Source: Nonomuraea corallina (GTDB lineage Bacteria > Actinomycetota > Actinomycetes > Streptosporangiales > Streptosporangiaceae). Taken from it: 64,000 nucleotides of DNA. The stretch spans positions 1-64,000 of the forward strand of contig NZ_JAPNNL010000011.1 of NCBI RefSeq assembly GCF_027620315.1, given 5' to 3'. Of the stretch, positions 42,556 to 52,069 are shown piece by piece. A model generated the notes under the pieces. That model did no database searches, was not told the DNA's origin, and was given only the letters and a program-made list of their open reading frames with translations. Each line of letters begins with the position of its first letter. Within the stretch, counting starts at the first letter, position 1. Made by a program: the position numbers and the translations under genes.

Positions 42556-43621
42556 GGCTGAGGTCCTTCGCGGATCGGTTGCTGGGTGTCTGGGTCGCCC
42601 AGGCGTACGACGTCCGGGGAACGACGCCGACGCAGACCAGGCGCGGCTGACCGGTCACGACATATCCGGTTTCGGTGTTCGTGACGGTGAGGGCGGCGTC
42701 TGGCTGGTACCAGCGGCACCGGTGCGGCCAGAACGTGATCTCGCCCTCGGGCAGCAGCCCGAGCTCCCGCCCCACGTGCGCCATCGCCACCGTGCCCGAG
42801 CCGCAGGCCAGCGTCTCGCAGTTGATCGCGCGCTCCCACGTGCGGTACTCGACCCGCCGCCCCTCGACGCGGGCGAAGTTGAGGTGCACGCCCTGCGGGA
42901 AGAGCTCGCGGTAGGAGCGGTTCACGTGCGTGCCGATGTGGTGGGCCAGCGCGACCGACTCCTCGATGGCCGGGCCGTCCGGCTCGCCGAGAGCGCCCCG
43001 CGCGTCGATGAACAGGCGCTCCGCCAGCTCCTCCGGCAGGCCGTGCCCGACGAACAGCGCCAGGTGGGGCTCGCCGCTGAAGGTCAGGTAGCCGCCGAGC
43101 TCCCCCACGCCGGGGACGTCGAGGCCGGTGATGTGGTCGATCCCGTCGGCCGGCGGCGGTCCGCTCCTGTTGATCAGCTCCGCCGGAACCGGCCGGGTCC
43201 GGCCCATGTCGACCCAGGCCCCGCCGTGCCCGTCGCCCCCGGCGTCGTCGTCCGCCGGGCCTTCAGCTGTGCCGACCCGCACCGGGCGGGGGCGGCCGGT
43301 GGGGAGCTCGGTGAGCACCTCCCACCGGTCGCCGCCGTGCGCCCGCCGCAGCGCGGCGGCGGTGCACAGCAGGCCGTTCCCGCACGACAGCGTCTCCGAC
43401 CCGTCCACCTCGAAGATCCGGAAGAGGTAGTCGGCCCCGCCCTGCGCCTGCGACAGGTACAGGACGTTGTCGGTGCCGCCGATGCCGAAGTCGCCGTTGA
43501 GCGCCCAGCGGGCGAAGGCCGCCCGCTGCTCGTCGTCGGCCAGCGGGGTGACGGTCTCGTCGACGATGATGAAGGTGTTGCCGAACGAGGTGTACTTGGC
43601 GAACTCGATGTCCATGGTCAC
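42530..43621 (-). CDS. DapF-like two-cysteine amino acid epimerase
   Basis: A 363-residue relative of diaminopimelate epimerase. Both catalytic cysteines are present: Cys80 in TLSCGNGLLC and Cys273 in TLACGSGTVA. FAKYTSFGNTFIIVD, SGEPHLALFV and TWERA are family signatures. The usual length is about 280 residues; the excess comes from an acidic Gly/Asp-rich insert near residues 110-140 and a C-terminal tail of some 40 residues. Because the chromosome should encode a normal DapF elsewhere, this copy probably inverts the alpha carbon of the pathway amino acid. GTG overlaps the oxygenase stop (GTGA). Confidence 0.85.
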   Translation of the reverse strand: MTMDIEFAKYTSFGNTFIIVDETVTPLADDEQRAAFARWALNGDFGIGGTDNVLYLSQAQGGADYLFRIFEVDGSETLSCGNGLLCTAAALRRAHGGDRWEVLTELPTGRPRPVRVGTAEGPADDDAGGDGHGGAWVDMGRTRPVPAELINRSGPPPADGIDHITGLDVPGVGELGGYLTFSGEPHLALFVGHGLPEELAERLFIDARGALGEPDGPAIEESVALAHHIGTHVNRSYRELFPQGVHLNFARVEGRRVEYRTWERAINCETLACGSGTVAMAHVGRELGLLPEGEITFWPHRCRWYQPDAALTVTNTETGYVVTGQPRLVCVGVVPRTSYAWATQTPSNRSAKDLSHALTATAR

Positions 43622-44550
43622 ACCGTCGTGGGGAGAGGACCGGTGGCCACCGGCAGCCCCACGTCGCTCTGGATGAGCGACTTGACGCCGGCCGCCAGCG
43701 CGGTGGAGTCGTCCGGCAACCGGGTGCCGAACAGGTTCTCGCAGTGCCTGGCCCGCAGGTCACGGTCCTTGCCGTGGTACTCGGCCCGCCGGTGCATCAT
43801 GCGGTAGTTGTCGATCACCGCGACGTCGCCGGCCGACCAGCCGATCTCGATCTCGTGCTCCAGCGTCCAGCGCCGCACGGTCTGCGCCAGTTCCTCCGGC
43901 ACCGGGGCGCCGTCGCCGAGCGTCATGCCGTAGAACGTCTGCTCCGTCATCGCCTGGAGCATGGTGTTGCTGAAGCTCTCGTCGCCGTTGGGCGTGGTGA
44001 CCACGATCGGCGACTCGTAGCAGGTGTAGAGCGTGCCGTCGGGCAGGAACCGGTGGCCGAACCGGGGCAGGGACGCGAGCACCCGCTCGATCTCCTCCCG
44101 GCCGGCGGGGCCCGTCGCGAGCCGCCAGGTCTCCTCGGCCCAGTGGCGCTCGAAGCGGAGCGTGTTCGCCCGGCAGAACTCCTGCCAGCGCGGGCTCAGC
44201 TCGGCGAGCAGGCGCACGCCGTCGACCGCGCCGGTGGGCGCCCCGCCGTCGCTGCCTTCGAACAGGCACATGAACCAGAGCGCGTCCGGCCTGTAGGGGT
44301 TGTAGGAGTCCTCGGCGTGGAAGCCGAGGGCCTCCCCGCCCTCCGGGTAGTGGACGTGGCGCGACCCGGCGCACGTGCCGAACTGTTCGGTGAAGGCCTC
44401 GAACTCGGCCAGCGCCGGCTCGTACCCCGTGAAGTAGACGTAGCCGTCCTTCTTCAGGAGCTGTACGACGATCGCGGGGTCGATGTCCGCGAGCCGCTCA
44501 CCGGGGCCGGCGGCGATCTCGCAGCCAATGGTCTTGGAGAGAATCTTCAT
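43618..44550 (-). CDS. Clavaminate-synthase/VioC-like Fe(II)/2OG oxygenase
   Basis: A 310-residue TauD-superfamily oxygenase. His78 and Glu80 in GFHAEDSYNPYRPD, with Glu in place of the common Asp, and distal His253 in DNYRMMHRRAEY fit the CAS/VioC branch. VioC and OrfP hydroxylate free arginine at C3, which suits an operon with an amidinotransferase. ATG is preceded by GGAAGG. It is the first gene of the guanidino block; 89 bases separate it from the UvrA-like gene, and CTATAGC in the gap could be a -10 element. Confidence 0.85.
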   Translation of the reverse strand: MKILSKTIGCEIAAGPGERLADIDPAIVVQLLKKDGYVYFTGYEPALAEFEAFTEQFGTCAGSRHVHYPEGGEALGFHAEDSYNPYRPDALWFMCLFEGSDGGAPTGAVDGVRLLAELSPRWQEFCRANTLRFERHWAEETWRLATGPAGREEIERVLASLPRFGHRFLPDGTLYTCYESPIVVTTPNGDESFSNTMLQAMTEQTFYGMTLGDGAPVPEELAQTVRRWTLEHEIEIGWSAGDVAVIDNYRMMHRRAEYHGKDRDLRARHCENLFGTRLPDDSTALAAGVKSLIQSDVGLPVATGPLPTTV

Positions 44551-44639
44551 TCCACACCTTCCGGATGTTCCGGCCGTCCATCACCGACCAGCATCACCCG
44601 GGCCGCTATAGCCGCGATCGAACCCCATTGGTGCACCGC

Positions 44640-46904
44640 TCAATCGCCGGGCAGGGACTCCCTGAGCGACTCCGCCGTCAGGGAGTCCGTGGCGGCCAGC
44701 AGCTCGCGCGGGGTGCCCTCGAACATGATCTCCCCGCCTGACCGGCCGCCCCGGGGGCCGAGGTCGATGACCCAGTCGGCGTTCTTCACCACGTCCAGGT
44801 TGTGCTCGATGACGATCACCGAGTTCCCGTGGTCCACCAGGGTGTCGATGATGCCGAGCAGGCTGCTGATGTCTGACATGTGCAGGCCGGTGGTGGGCTC
44901 GTCCAGCACGTAGACGGTGCCCGACTTGCCGAGTTCGGTGGCCAGCTTGATGCGCTGGCACTCGCCGCCCGACAGCGTGTTGAGCGGCTGCCCGAGCTGG
45001 AGGTAGCCGAGGCCGACGGCCACCACGGACTCCAGCTTTTCGGCGACCTTCGGCTCGGTGAAGAACTCGGCCGCCTCGGCGGCGCTCATGGCCAGCACGT
45101 CGCTGATGTTCCGGCCGCGCAGGGTGTGGCGCAGCACCTCCTCGGTGAAGCGCTTGCCGGAGCACACCTCGCAGACGGTGATCATCGGGTCCATGAAGGC
45201 CAGGTCGGTGTAGATGACGCCCTCGCCCTGGCAGTTGGGGCAGGCCCCGGCGGAGTTGAAGCTGAACAGCGAGGCGCTGACGCCGTTCTCCCGGGCGAAC
45301 CGGCGGCGGATCTCGTCCATGACGCCGGTGTAGGTGGCCGGGTTGGAGCGCCGGTTGGTGGTGACGGCGGACTGGTCGACGATCACCGCGTCGGGGTGCT
45401 GGGCGCGGAAGACCTGATGGATGAGCGTGCTCTTGCCGGAGCCCGCGACCCCGGTCACCACGGTGAGGACCCCGGTCGGGATCTCGACGGTGAGGTTCTT
45501 GAGGTTGTGCAGCGACGCCTCGGTCACCTGGAGGTGCCCGGACGGCCGCCGGAACTCCTCCTTGATCGGCAGCTTCCGCCGCATGCAGGCGCCGGTGAGC
45601 GTGTCGGCGGCGTGGAGCCCTTCGACGTCGCCCTGGTAGACGATCTCGCCGCCGTGCCTGCCCGCACGCGGGCCGAGATCGATGACGTGGTCGGCCACCT
45701 CGATGACGTCGCGGTCGTGCTCGACCACGAGCACCGTGTTGCCCTTGTCGCGCAGGTGCCGCATCAGCGTGGTGAGCCGGCGCACGTCCTGCGGGTGCAG
45801 GCCGATCGTGGGCTCGTCGAAGATGTACGCGACCTCGACCAGCGAGCTGTTGAGATGGCGGATCATCTTGATGCGCTGCGACTCGCCGCCGGACAGGGTG
45901 GAGGTCTCGCGGTCCAGGGTGAGGTAGTCCAGGCCCAGGTCGACGAGGTGGCCCAGCCGTTCGAGCAGGTTCCGCACGACGGTGCTCACCTGCGGGGCGG
46001 TGATCTCCCTGACGGCCTCGACCAGGGCGTCGGCCTCCAGGGCGGCGAACTCGGCGATGTTGCGTCCGTTGATCCTGCAGGCGAGCACGTCCTTGTTGAG
46101 CCGCCGACCCTCGCAGGTGCGGCAGACCGAGACCGAGACCACGCGTTCGAGCGCGGCGCGGTTCTTGGCGCTCATCTCCTCGGGATTCTTGCGCAGGTAG
46201 AGGCGGTCGAACTTCTCCAGCAGCCCTTCGTACCTGGAGTTGATCTGGCCGCCCTGCCAGTCGAGGGCGATGGAGCCGTCGGCGCCGTGGAGCAGGGCGT
46301 CCCACTCCTCGCGGCTGTAGTCGCCCAGCTTCTTGTCGTTGTCGAACAGGCCGGAGTTGGCGTACAGCTTCCAGAACCAGCCGCCGACGGAGAAGGCGGG
46401 GTGGTCGATGGCGCCTTCGTTGAGCGAGCGCGAGGTGTCGAGCAGTTTGCCGAGGTCGACCTGCATGCGCCGGCCCAGGCCCTCGCAGTCGAGGCACATG
46501 CCGGCCGGGTCGTTGAAGGAGAAGGCGTTGGAGTAGCCGACGGCTGGTTCGCCGGCGCGCGAGAACAGCAGCCGCAGCAGCGCGTACAGGTCGGTGATGG
46601 TGCCGACGGTGGAGCGGGAGTTCCCGCCGAGGCGCTTCTGGTTGATGATGATCGCGGTCGACAGGCCCTCGATGACGTCCGCGTCCGGCTGGCCGTACCG
46701 GGGGAGCCGGTTGCGGACGAAGGCGGTGAACGTCTCGTTCAGCTGCCGCTGGGACTCGGCCGCGATGGTGTCGAACACGAGCGAGGATTTCCCCGAACCG
46801 GACACTCCGGTGAAAACCGTTATCTGATGCTTCGGCACCTCGACCGAGACATTTTTCAGGTTGTTTTCCCGGGCTCCCGCGATCGTGATGAATGTGGGTC
46901 GCAT
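44640..46904 (-). CDS. DrrC-type UvrA-like self-resistance protein
   Basis: A 754-residue UvrA paralogue with two ABC ATPase modules (Walker [10 protein letters not shown] and GVAGSGKST; signatures [10 protein letters not shown] and [10 protein letters not shown]) and two zinc-finger cores (CLDC...CRTC and CPNC...CEVC). It is shorter than housekeeping UvrA (about 950) and matches the size of DrrC, which protects daunorubicin producers by releasing the intercalated drug from DNA. That supports a DNA-binding anthracycline product. ATG at 46904 begins the typical [17 protein letters not shown] start. It lies 31 bases after the P450 gene. Confidence 0.88.
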   Translation of the reverse strand: MRPTFITIAGARENNLKNVSVEVPKHQITVFTGVSGSGKSSLVFDTIAAESQRQLNETFTAFVRNRLPRYGQPDADVIEGLSTAIIINQKRLGGNSRSTVGTITDLYALLRLLFSRAGEPAVGYSNAFSFNDPAGMCLDCEGLGRRMQVDLGKLLDTSRSLNEGAIDHPAFSVGGWFWKLYANSGLFDNDKKLGDYSREEWDALLHGADGSIALDWQGGQINSRYEGLLEKFDRLYLRKNPEEMSAKNRAALERVVSVSVCRTCEGRRLNKDVLACRINGRNIAEFAALEADALVEAVREITAPQVSTVVRNLLERLGHLVDLGLDYLTLDRETSTLSGGESQRIKMIRHLNSSLVEVAYIFDEPTIGLHPQDVRRLTTLMRHLRDKGNTVLVVEHDRDVIEVADHVIDLGPRAGRHGGEIVYQGDVEGLHAADTLTGACMRRKLPIKEEFRRPSGHLQVTEASLHNLKNLTVEIPTGVLTVVTGVAGSGKSTLIHQVFRAQHPDAVIVDQSAVTTNRRSNPATYTGVMDEIRRRFARENGVSASLFSFNSAGACPNCQGEGVIYTDLAFMDPMITVCEVCSGKRFTEEVLRHTLRGRNISDVLAMSAAEAAEFFTEPKVAEKLESVVAVGLGYLQLGQPLNTLSGGECQRIKLATELGKSGTVYVLDEPTTGLHMSDISSLLGIIDTLVDHGNSVIVIEHNLDVVKNADWVIDLGPRGGRSGGEIMFEGTPRELLAATDSLTAESLRESLPGD

Positions 46905-46935
46905 ACCTGCCACGTTAGACACCTTCGCGGTCACT

Positions 46936-48123
46936 TCATGGCCGCAACCAGACAGGCAGTTCCGTGAGCCTCGCTGTTTGCGACCCCGTACGCCCCCAGC
47001 GCAACTTCTCGAAAGGCACGGCCAATCGCGCCTCTGGATATTCCTCACGCAACACGGAAATCATGATTTTCGACTCCAGCTGCGCGAGTTGCTCCCCGAT
47101 GCAGTAATGGGCGCCGTCACCGAAGGTCAGCCGCTTGTCCCCGCTGCGCGCGTTGATGCCCTCGATGTCCACGAGCACGGGCGCGCCCCGGGGCAGCGGC
47201 ACCCCGTCGATCACCAGGTCCCGCGAGGCGAACCGCCACAGCGTGTACGGCACGGGCGGGTGCTCCCTGAGCATGCGCTCGACGAACTCCGCCGGGTCGG
47301 CGTCCGGCGCCAGGTGCCCGGCGAGCGTCTCGGCCAGCAGGAAGCCGAGGAACGACCCGGTCGTGTCGTGGCCGGCGAAGATCAACCCCATGATCATGTA
47401 GGTCAGCTCGTCGGCCGAGACGTCGCCGAACTCGGCCCGCGCGCGCTCGTACAGCACCCGCGTCATGCTGTCGGACCGGCCGTCCATCGCCGCCCGCACG
47501 GCCCGCCCCAGCAGCTCCTCCAGCGAGGAGGTGTCGTCCTCGGCCTCGCCGGCGGTGCCCAGGGCCATGGCCTTCATCGCGCTGACGGCCTTCCTGGCCG
47601 TGACCGGGTCGGTGACCGGGACGCCGAGCAGTCCGCAGATGACCAGCAGCGGGAAGTTGTAGGCGAAGCCGTCGATCAGCTCGGCGGGCTCGCCGCTCGC
47701 CGCAGAGGCGTCGGCCAGGTCGCGGAACAGGTTGCGGGCGATGGCGGCGAGCCGGGCGTCCTCGGCGGCCAGCCTGCGCGGGTTGAAGGCGGGCGCGTGG
47801 ACCCGGCGCAGCCGCCGGTGGTCCTCGCCGTCGACCGCGATGAGCGTGAACGGACGCAGCTCCGGCACGGGGCAGTCGAGGCCGTCCTCGACCCCGTGCC
47901 AGCCCTCGGGCGCCAGCGTCGGGTCCTTGACCATCCGCGGATCGGCCAGCACCTCCTTGGCCAGGGCGTAGTCGGTGACCACCCAGGCCGGCCCGCCGGC
48001 GGGCGCCTGCGCCCGCACGAGCCGGCCGGCCGCGCGCAGCTCGTCGTGCACGTGCGGCTTGCCGCGCATCGGCTGCACCGGGCAGGCGAACGGGTCGACC
48101 CGGAGGACGGGCTCGGCGCTCAT
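46936..48123 (-). CDS. Cytochrome P450 with altered ExxR and shortened meander
   Basis: A 395-residue P450-fold protein. The heme-Cys motif [10 protein letters not shown] (Cys341) and I-helix AGHDTTG (about 250-256) are intact. However, the K-helix reads VERMLR, with Arg where the ExxR Glu is expected, and the segment between VLVDIEG and the heme loop is about 18-20 residues shorter than usual, lacking the NRDP..F.DP..FD meander. It may be a specialised oxygenase, or act like the P450-like helper proteins (AknT/DnrQ) that activate anthracycline glycosyltransferases, although those lack the Cys. ATG overlaps the VOC gene stop (ATGA). Confidence 0.8.
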   Translation of the reverse strand: MSAEPVLRVDPFACPVQPMRGKPHVHDELRAAGRLVRAQAPAGGPAWVVTDYALAKEVLADPRMVKDPTLAPEGWHGVEDGLDCPVPELRPFTLIAVDGEDHRRLRRVHAPAFNPRRLAAEDARLAAIARNLFRDLADASAASGEPAELIDGFAYNFPLLVICGLLGVPVTDPVTARKAVSAMKAMALGTAGEAEDDTSSLEELLGRAVRAAMDGRSDSMTRVLYERARAEFGDVSADELTYMIMGLIFAGHDTTGSFLGFLLAETLAGHLAPDADPAEFVERMLREHPPVPYTLWRFASRDLVIDGVPLPRGAPVLVDIEGINARSGDKRLTFGDGAHYCIGEQLAQLESKIMISVLREEYPEARLAVPFEKLRWGRTGSQTARLTELPVWLRP

Positions 48124-48896
48124 GACAGCACCGAGAATCCGGCGCCGTGCGGGTCGACCAGGTCAGCCCGGACGCCCAGCGGGGTCACGGCGGGCGGGTT
48201 CTGCACCCGGCCGCCCAGCTCGACGGCCCGCCGCACGGTCTCCTCGACGTCGCCGACGCCGTCGCCGACGCCGACGCCGAACGTGACCGCCCAGTGCGGG
48301 CGCACCGCGCCCGTCACGCCCAGCTCCCTGGTGCCGCCCACGGTCCGGCCGGCCACCTGCCACTCCCCCGAGACGGCGGCGAGGCCGAGCGTGTCCCGGT
48401 AGAAGGCGGTGGTCCGTCCGGCGTCGGCGGTGACCAGGTCGACCCGGCGCACCGAGCCCGGCACGCCGATCTCCTCGGCGCCCCTCATCCTCAGCGGCTG
48501 CCACACGGCGAAGGCCGCCTGCTCCGGGTCGGCGAAGACCGCCATCCGGCCCAGGTCCATGACGTCCATCGGCATCATGATGATCTCTCCGCCTGCCGCC
48601 TTCACCCGCTCGGTCAGGGCGTCGGCGTCGTCGGTGGTGAAGTAGACCGTCCAGATGGCGGGCATGCCGTGCTCGCCGTCGCCGTAGGGCCGGTGGTACG
48701 GGGTGTCGATCTGGTGGTAGGCGACCGCGGCGACGAGCCTGCCGTCGTGGTGGAAGGTCGTGTAGCCGCCGGCCTCCGGTTCGCTGACCTCGTTCGCCGT
48801 CCAGCCGAACAGCCCGGTGTAGAACGTCACGGAGGCGGCGACGTCCGGCGAGCCCAGGTCGAACCAGGAGGGCGAGCCGGGAACGTAGGTGCTCAC
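48120..48896 (-). CDS. Two-domain VOC (glyoxalase/bleomycin-resistance fold) protein
   Basis: A 258-residue protein made of two VOC modules (about 1-125 and 130-258; [23 protein letters not shown] begins the first). Actinomycete homologues are annotated as hydroxylases or drug-binding proteins. The first module keeps His/Glu-like metal positions; the second appears degenerate. Within the cluster it may bind an intermediate or the product (resistance) or catalyse ring chemistry. GTG overlaps the SDR stop (GTGA). Confidence 0.75.
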   Translation of the reverse strand: MSTYVPGSPSWFDLGSPDVAASVTFYTGLFGWTANEVSEPEAGGYTTFHHDGRLVAAVAYHQIDTPYHRPYGDGEHGMPAIWTVYFTTDDADALTERVKAAGGEIIMMPMDVMDLGRMAVFADPEQAAFAVWQPLRMRGAEEIGVPGSVRRVDLVTADAGRTTAFYRDTLGLAAVSGEWQVAGRTVGGTRELGVTGAVRPHWAVTFGVGVGDGVGDVEETVRRAVELGGRVQNPPAVTPLGVRADLVDPHGAGFSVLS

Positions 48897-49816
48897 AAGG
48901 ATTCCCTTTCACTGACGGCGGCCGCGCTGGCGTCCCACAGGCGCGCGGCCAGGTCGGGTTCGGCCGTCGGTCCCCGGACCGGAGCCGGCCGTCGATCGGC
49001 GTAGTAGGCGCCGCGCTCGATCCGCTCGGCGGGCTCGGCGGCCAGCCAGAGCAGCGTGTCGGCGCCCTGCTCGGGGGTGCGCAGGAACGGGTTGTAGCGG
49101 AAGTACCAGGAGGCGATCGTGCCCCGGCCCACCAGCGTGCGGACCTGGCCCGGGTGGAAGCTGACCGGCAGCACGTCCGGCCATCTCCTGGCCGCCTCGG
49201 CGGCGAAGAGGATGTTGGCCTGCTTGGACGCCCCGTAGGCGCGGCCCGCGCTGTAGCGGCTCCGCTCGCCGTTGAGGTCGGCGGGGTCGAGCCTGCCCTC
49301 GGTGTACGCGCCGGACGAGGTGAGGATCAGCCGCCCGCCGGCCAGCCGGTCGCGCAGCGAGCACGCCAGCAGGAACCCGGCCAGGTGGTTGGTCTGGATG
49401 GTGGTCTCGAAGCCGTCCACCGTCATGACTCTCGACCGGAACATGCCGCCCGCGTTGGAGGCCAGCACGTCGACGCGCTCGAAGCGGTCGCGCAGCCGGT
49501 CGGCCAGCTCGCGGACCTCGTCCAGCCGGGTGAAGTCGGCGCGCAGGCCGTACGGCCGGACGTCGGAGAGCGCGCCCAGCTCGCCCAGCAGCGACGTGAG
49601 CCGCGGCTGGTCGCGCCCGACGGCGACCACGTGCGCGCCGCGCCGGGCGAACCCGAGCGCGGCCGCCCGTCCGATGCCCGAGGTGGCGCCGGTGACGACC
49701 ACCGTGCGGCCGGCGAGCTCACCGGCGGGCTCCCGGTCTCCGGCGGGCCTCGGTTCTCCGGCGGGCCTCGGTTCTCCGGCGGGCCTCGGTTCTCCGGCGG
49801 GCTTCTGGGCGGTCAC
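48893..49816 (-). CDS. SDR oxidoreductase with N-terminal PAGEPR repeat
   Basis: A 307-residue SDR of the retinol-dehydrogenase/WWOX-like type: [13 protein letters not shown], the Ser in LTSSGAY, and YGASKQAN with Tyr and Lys. Residues 6-30 are a low-complexity run of PAGEPR hexapeptides encoded by an 18-bp tandem repeat, absent from ordinary SDRs. It probably acts on the polyketide or sugar. GTG overlaps the ACP stop (GTGA), so it is strictly coupled to ACP synthesis. Confidence 0.82.
   Translation of the reverse strand: MTAQKPAGEPRPAGEPRPAGEPRPAGDREPAGELAGRTVVVTGATSGIGRAAALGFARRGAHVVAVGRDQPRLTSLLGELGALSDVRPYGLRADFTRLDEVRELADRLRDRFERVDVLASNAGGMFRSRVMTVDGFETTIQTNHLAGFLLACSLRDRLAGGRLILTSSGAYTEGRLDPADLNGERSRYSAGRAYGASKQANILFAAEAARRWPDVLPVSFHPGQVRTLVGRGTIASWYFRYNPFLRTPEQGADTLLWLAAEPAERIERGAYYADRRPAPVRGPTAEPDLAARLWDASAAAVSERESL
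49733..49804. repeat. 18-bp tandem repeat (four copies) in the SDR 5' end
   Basis: The + strand unit cggttctccggcgggcct occurs at 49751, 49769 and 49787 (the last with one change), with a variant copy at 49733. It encodes PAGEPR on the minus strand and keeps the reading frame. Confidence 0.9.
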
Positions 49817-50061
49817 GCGCGTTCCAGGTCGTTGACGAACTCCAGGAACTCCTTCGGGGTGGTGACCTCGGCGAGTTCGCCCTCGGGCAGTTTGCGCCCG
49901 CAGGCGCGCTCGACGCGGTGCACGGTCTCGAACACGGCCAGCGAGTCGAACCCGAGCTCCTCGAACGTCGCGGTCGCGAAGTCGTCCTCCAGCTCGATGT
50001 CGTCGTCGCCCGCGACCTGGCGCATGGTCTGCTTCAGTTCCTCGAGGCTGAGCTGAGCCAT
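49813..50061 (-). CDS. Type II polyketide acyl carrier protein
   Basis: An 82-residue ACP. The phosphopantetheine Ser is in [10 protein letters not shown] (about residue 41); the typical start [11 protein letters not shown] and the helix III segment are present. It carries the growing polyketide chain for the KS-alpha/CLF pair encoded 6.5 kb away, an unusual separation since the ACP normally follows the CLF. The residues before ATG 50061 are not ACP-like, and AGGGCAGGAC precedes it. It leads the minus-strand operon. Confidence 0.92.
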   Translation of the reverse strand: MAQLSLEELKQTMRQVAGDDDIELEDDFATATFEELGFDSLAVFETVHRVERACGRKLPEGELAEVTTPKEFLEFVNDLERA

Positions 50062-50143
50062 TGTCCTGCCCTTTCGTCCTCGGCGATGCCCGGACCCTCC
50101 GGTCCGCCCGCGCCCAGCTTGGCCCCGCGCCGTGCAGTAGCGC

Positions 50144-50161
50144 TCGAACGGTGATGGACCA
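50144..50161 (+). promoter_or_regulatory. SARP-type operator between ACP and NTF2-like genes
   Basis: TCGAACG (50144-50150) and TGGACCA (50155-50161) are 11 bp apart. The wider sequence GCGCTCGAA.GG.G.TGGAC.A is shared with the site at 56031. The reverse strand reads TCGAGCG at the same place. It lies in the 145-base divergent region controlling both operons. Confidence 0.6.
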
Positions 50162-50206
50162 ACACAAGTCAGGCGGCCCTCTAGCCGGGCCGACGACCGT
50201 GGCGGC

Positions 50207-50614
50207 ATGGATGCGCACTATGAGGAGGCGCAGCGGTTCTACGCGCGCCAGATGCAGTTGCTCGACTCCGGAGCCACCGACGAGTGGGCCGGCACGTTCA
50301 CCGACGACGGCGTCTTCGAGGTCGGCGACACGGTCGTCCGCGGCGCGGGTGACATCGCCGAGGCGGCCAGGAAGACGGCCGCGCAGTTCGCCGCCGCCGG
50401 GATCACCCGCAGGCACTGGATCGGCATGCTGGCCGTGCGGCCGCACCCCGAAGGGCTGACCGCCCGCAGCTACGCGCTGGTGCTGGAGATCGCCGAAGGC
50501 GGCGACGTGGTGCCGCGGCGCAGCACGGTCTGCGCCGACCTGCTGGTCGGCTCGGCGGACGGCTGGCGGGTCAAGCACCGGCGGATCACCCGGGACGGGA
50601 TGGACCCGGGATGA
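50207..50614 (+). CDS. SnoaL-like (NTF2-fold) protein
   Basis: A 135-residue NTF2-fold protein ([18 protein letters not shown] start, [11 protein letters not shown] strand, ending [11 protein letters not shown]). Anthracycline clusters use this fold for ring cyclases and for hydroxylation partners such as SnoaL2/AknV. It differs from the ester-cyclase type at 61989, since it lacks the His-Arg-Asp-Trp motif. Its role may be hydroxylation or fourth-ring processing. It is the first gene of a plus-strand operon with two sugar genes; its stop overlaps the next ATG (ATGA). Confidence 0.7.
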   Translation: MDAHYEEAQRFYARQMQLLDSGATDEWAGTFTDDGVFEVGDTVVRGAGDIAEAARKTAAQFAAAGITRRHWIGMLAVRPHPEGLTARSYALVLEIAEGGDVVPRRSTVCADLLVGSADGWRVKHRRITRDGMDPG

Positions 50615-52062
50615 GCCCGCACCGGGGTCACGCGATCCGGTCCCGGCCGAACGGCAGGCTGACGGCGCGCATCGTCCGGTCCATGCTGGCCGGCGACTGG
50701 CTGGAGGAGTTCTGGGCCTGGTTCGCCGAACGGTCCGAGCGGGCCGCCCACCGGGTGGAGCGGGCCTCGCTCGACGAGCTGGCGGGCTGGAGCCGGGACG
50801 CCCGGACGGGCGACTACGCCCACCACAGCGGCAAGTTCTTCCGCGTGACGGGCATCGACGTGCACGTCCCCGGCGCCGCGGTGCCGCGCTGGAGCCAGCC
50901 CATCATCGTGCAGCCCGAGATCGGCATCCTCGGCATCCTGGTCAAGGAGTTCGACGGGGTGCTGCACTGCCTGATGCAGGCCAAGTTCGAGCCGGGCAAC
51001 GCCAACGGGCTGCAGCTGTCGCCGACGGTCCAGGCCACGCGGAGCAACTTCCAGCGGGTGCACCGGGGCAAGGCCGTGCCGTACCTGGAGTACTTCCGCG
51101 ACAGCGCCCGGCACCGGGTGCTGGCCGACGTGCTCCAGTCGGAGCAGGGGGCCTGGTTCTACCAGAAGTGCAACCGCAACATGATCGTGGAGGTCGACGG
51201 GGACGTCCCGGTCGGCGAGAACTTCCGCTGGCTCACCTTCGGCCAGCTGAACCGGTTGTTCGGCGTGCAGAACCTGATCAACATGGACGCCCGCACGGTG
51301 CTGTCGTGCCTGCCGTTCACCGGCTTCGACCGGCACCCGCTGAGCGACGCCGCCGAGGACGACTTCCGCCTCGCGCTGGCCCGTTCGTGCAGCAGCGCCG
51401 AAGGCAGCCTGCACCCGATGCCGGAGATCCTGAGCTGGATCACCGGCATCAGGGCGCAGTCGGAGGTGACGACCAGGGTGGTGCCGCTCGCGGGGCTGCC
51501 GGCCTGGCACCGCGCCGACGGCCGGATCTCGCACGAGAGCGGGCTGTTCTTCGACGTGATCGGCGTCGACGTGGCCGCCGGCTCGCGCGAGGTGACCGGC
51601 TGGAGCCAGCCGATGATCGAGCCCATCGGCGACGGCGTCGTGGCGTTCGTCGTCCGCCGGATCGGCGGGGTGCTGCACGCGCTGGTGCACGCCAGGGTCG
51701 AGCCGGGTTACGTCAACGTGGTGGAGCTGGCGCCCACCGTGCAGTGCACCCCGGGCAACCTGCGGGCGCTGCCGGCGGCGGCCCGGCCGAGGTATCTGGA
51801 CACGGTGCTGGACGCCCCCGCAGAGCAGGTGCGGTACGCGGTGGCGCTCTCGGAGGAGGGCGGGCGCTTCTACCGCGCGGTCAACACCTACCTCGTCGTC
51901 GAGGCGGACGTGGAGGACGACGCCGACTACCGCTGGATGCCCCTGCACCAGCTGGCCGACCTGCTGAAGCACAGCAACTACCTGAACGTCCAGGCGCGCA
52001 GCCTGGTGGCCTGCCTGCAGAGCCTGTCCGCGCCGTCCGTGGCCGCCACGGCCAGAAGGTGA
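50611..52062 (+). CDS. NDP-hexose 2,3-dehydratase
   Basis: A 483-residue protein made of two homologous halves, as usual for this family; each contains a HHSGKFF- or [10 protein letters not shown]-type motif and a GWSQP or RWSQP motif ([20 protein letters not shown]). It removes the C2 hydroxyl of a 4-keto-6-deoxyhexose nucleotide, the first step towards 2,6-dideoxysugars such as rhodosamine, daunosamine or rhodinose. The other deoxysugar genes are not in this window. It lies seven bases before the glycosyltransferase gene. Confidence 0.92.
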   Translation: MSPHRGHAIRSRPNGRLTARIVRSMLAGDWLEEFWAWFAERSERAAHRVERASLDELAGWSRDARTGDYAHHSGKFFRVTGIDVHVPGAAVPRWSQPIIVQPEIGILGILVKEFDGVLHCLMQAKFEPGNANGLQLSPTVQATRSNFQRVHRGKAVPYLEYFRDSARHRVLADVLQSEQGAWFYQKCNRNMIVEVDGDVPVGENFRWLTFGQLNRLFGVQNLINMDARTVLSCLPFTGFDRHPLSDAAEDDFRLALARSCSSAEGSLHPMPEILSWITGIRAQSEVTTRVVPLAGLPAWHRADGRISHESGLFFDVIGVDVAAGSREVTGWSQPMIEPIGDGVVAFVVRRIGGVLHALVHARVEPGYVNVVELAPTVQCTPGNLRALPAAARPRYLDTVLDAPAEQVRYAVALSEEGGRFYRAVNTYLVVEADVEDDADYRWMPLHQLADLLKHSNYLNVQARSLVACLQSLSAPSVAATARR

Positions 52063-52069
52063 GTCGTCG

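Noticed and set aside
44551-44639. SARP operator upstream of the CAS/VioC-like oxygenase
   Set aside because: TTCGATC lies near a TATAGC, but no second heptamer is at 11 or 22 bp.
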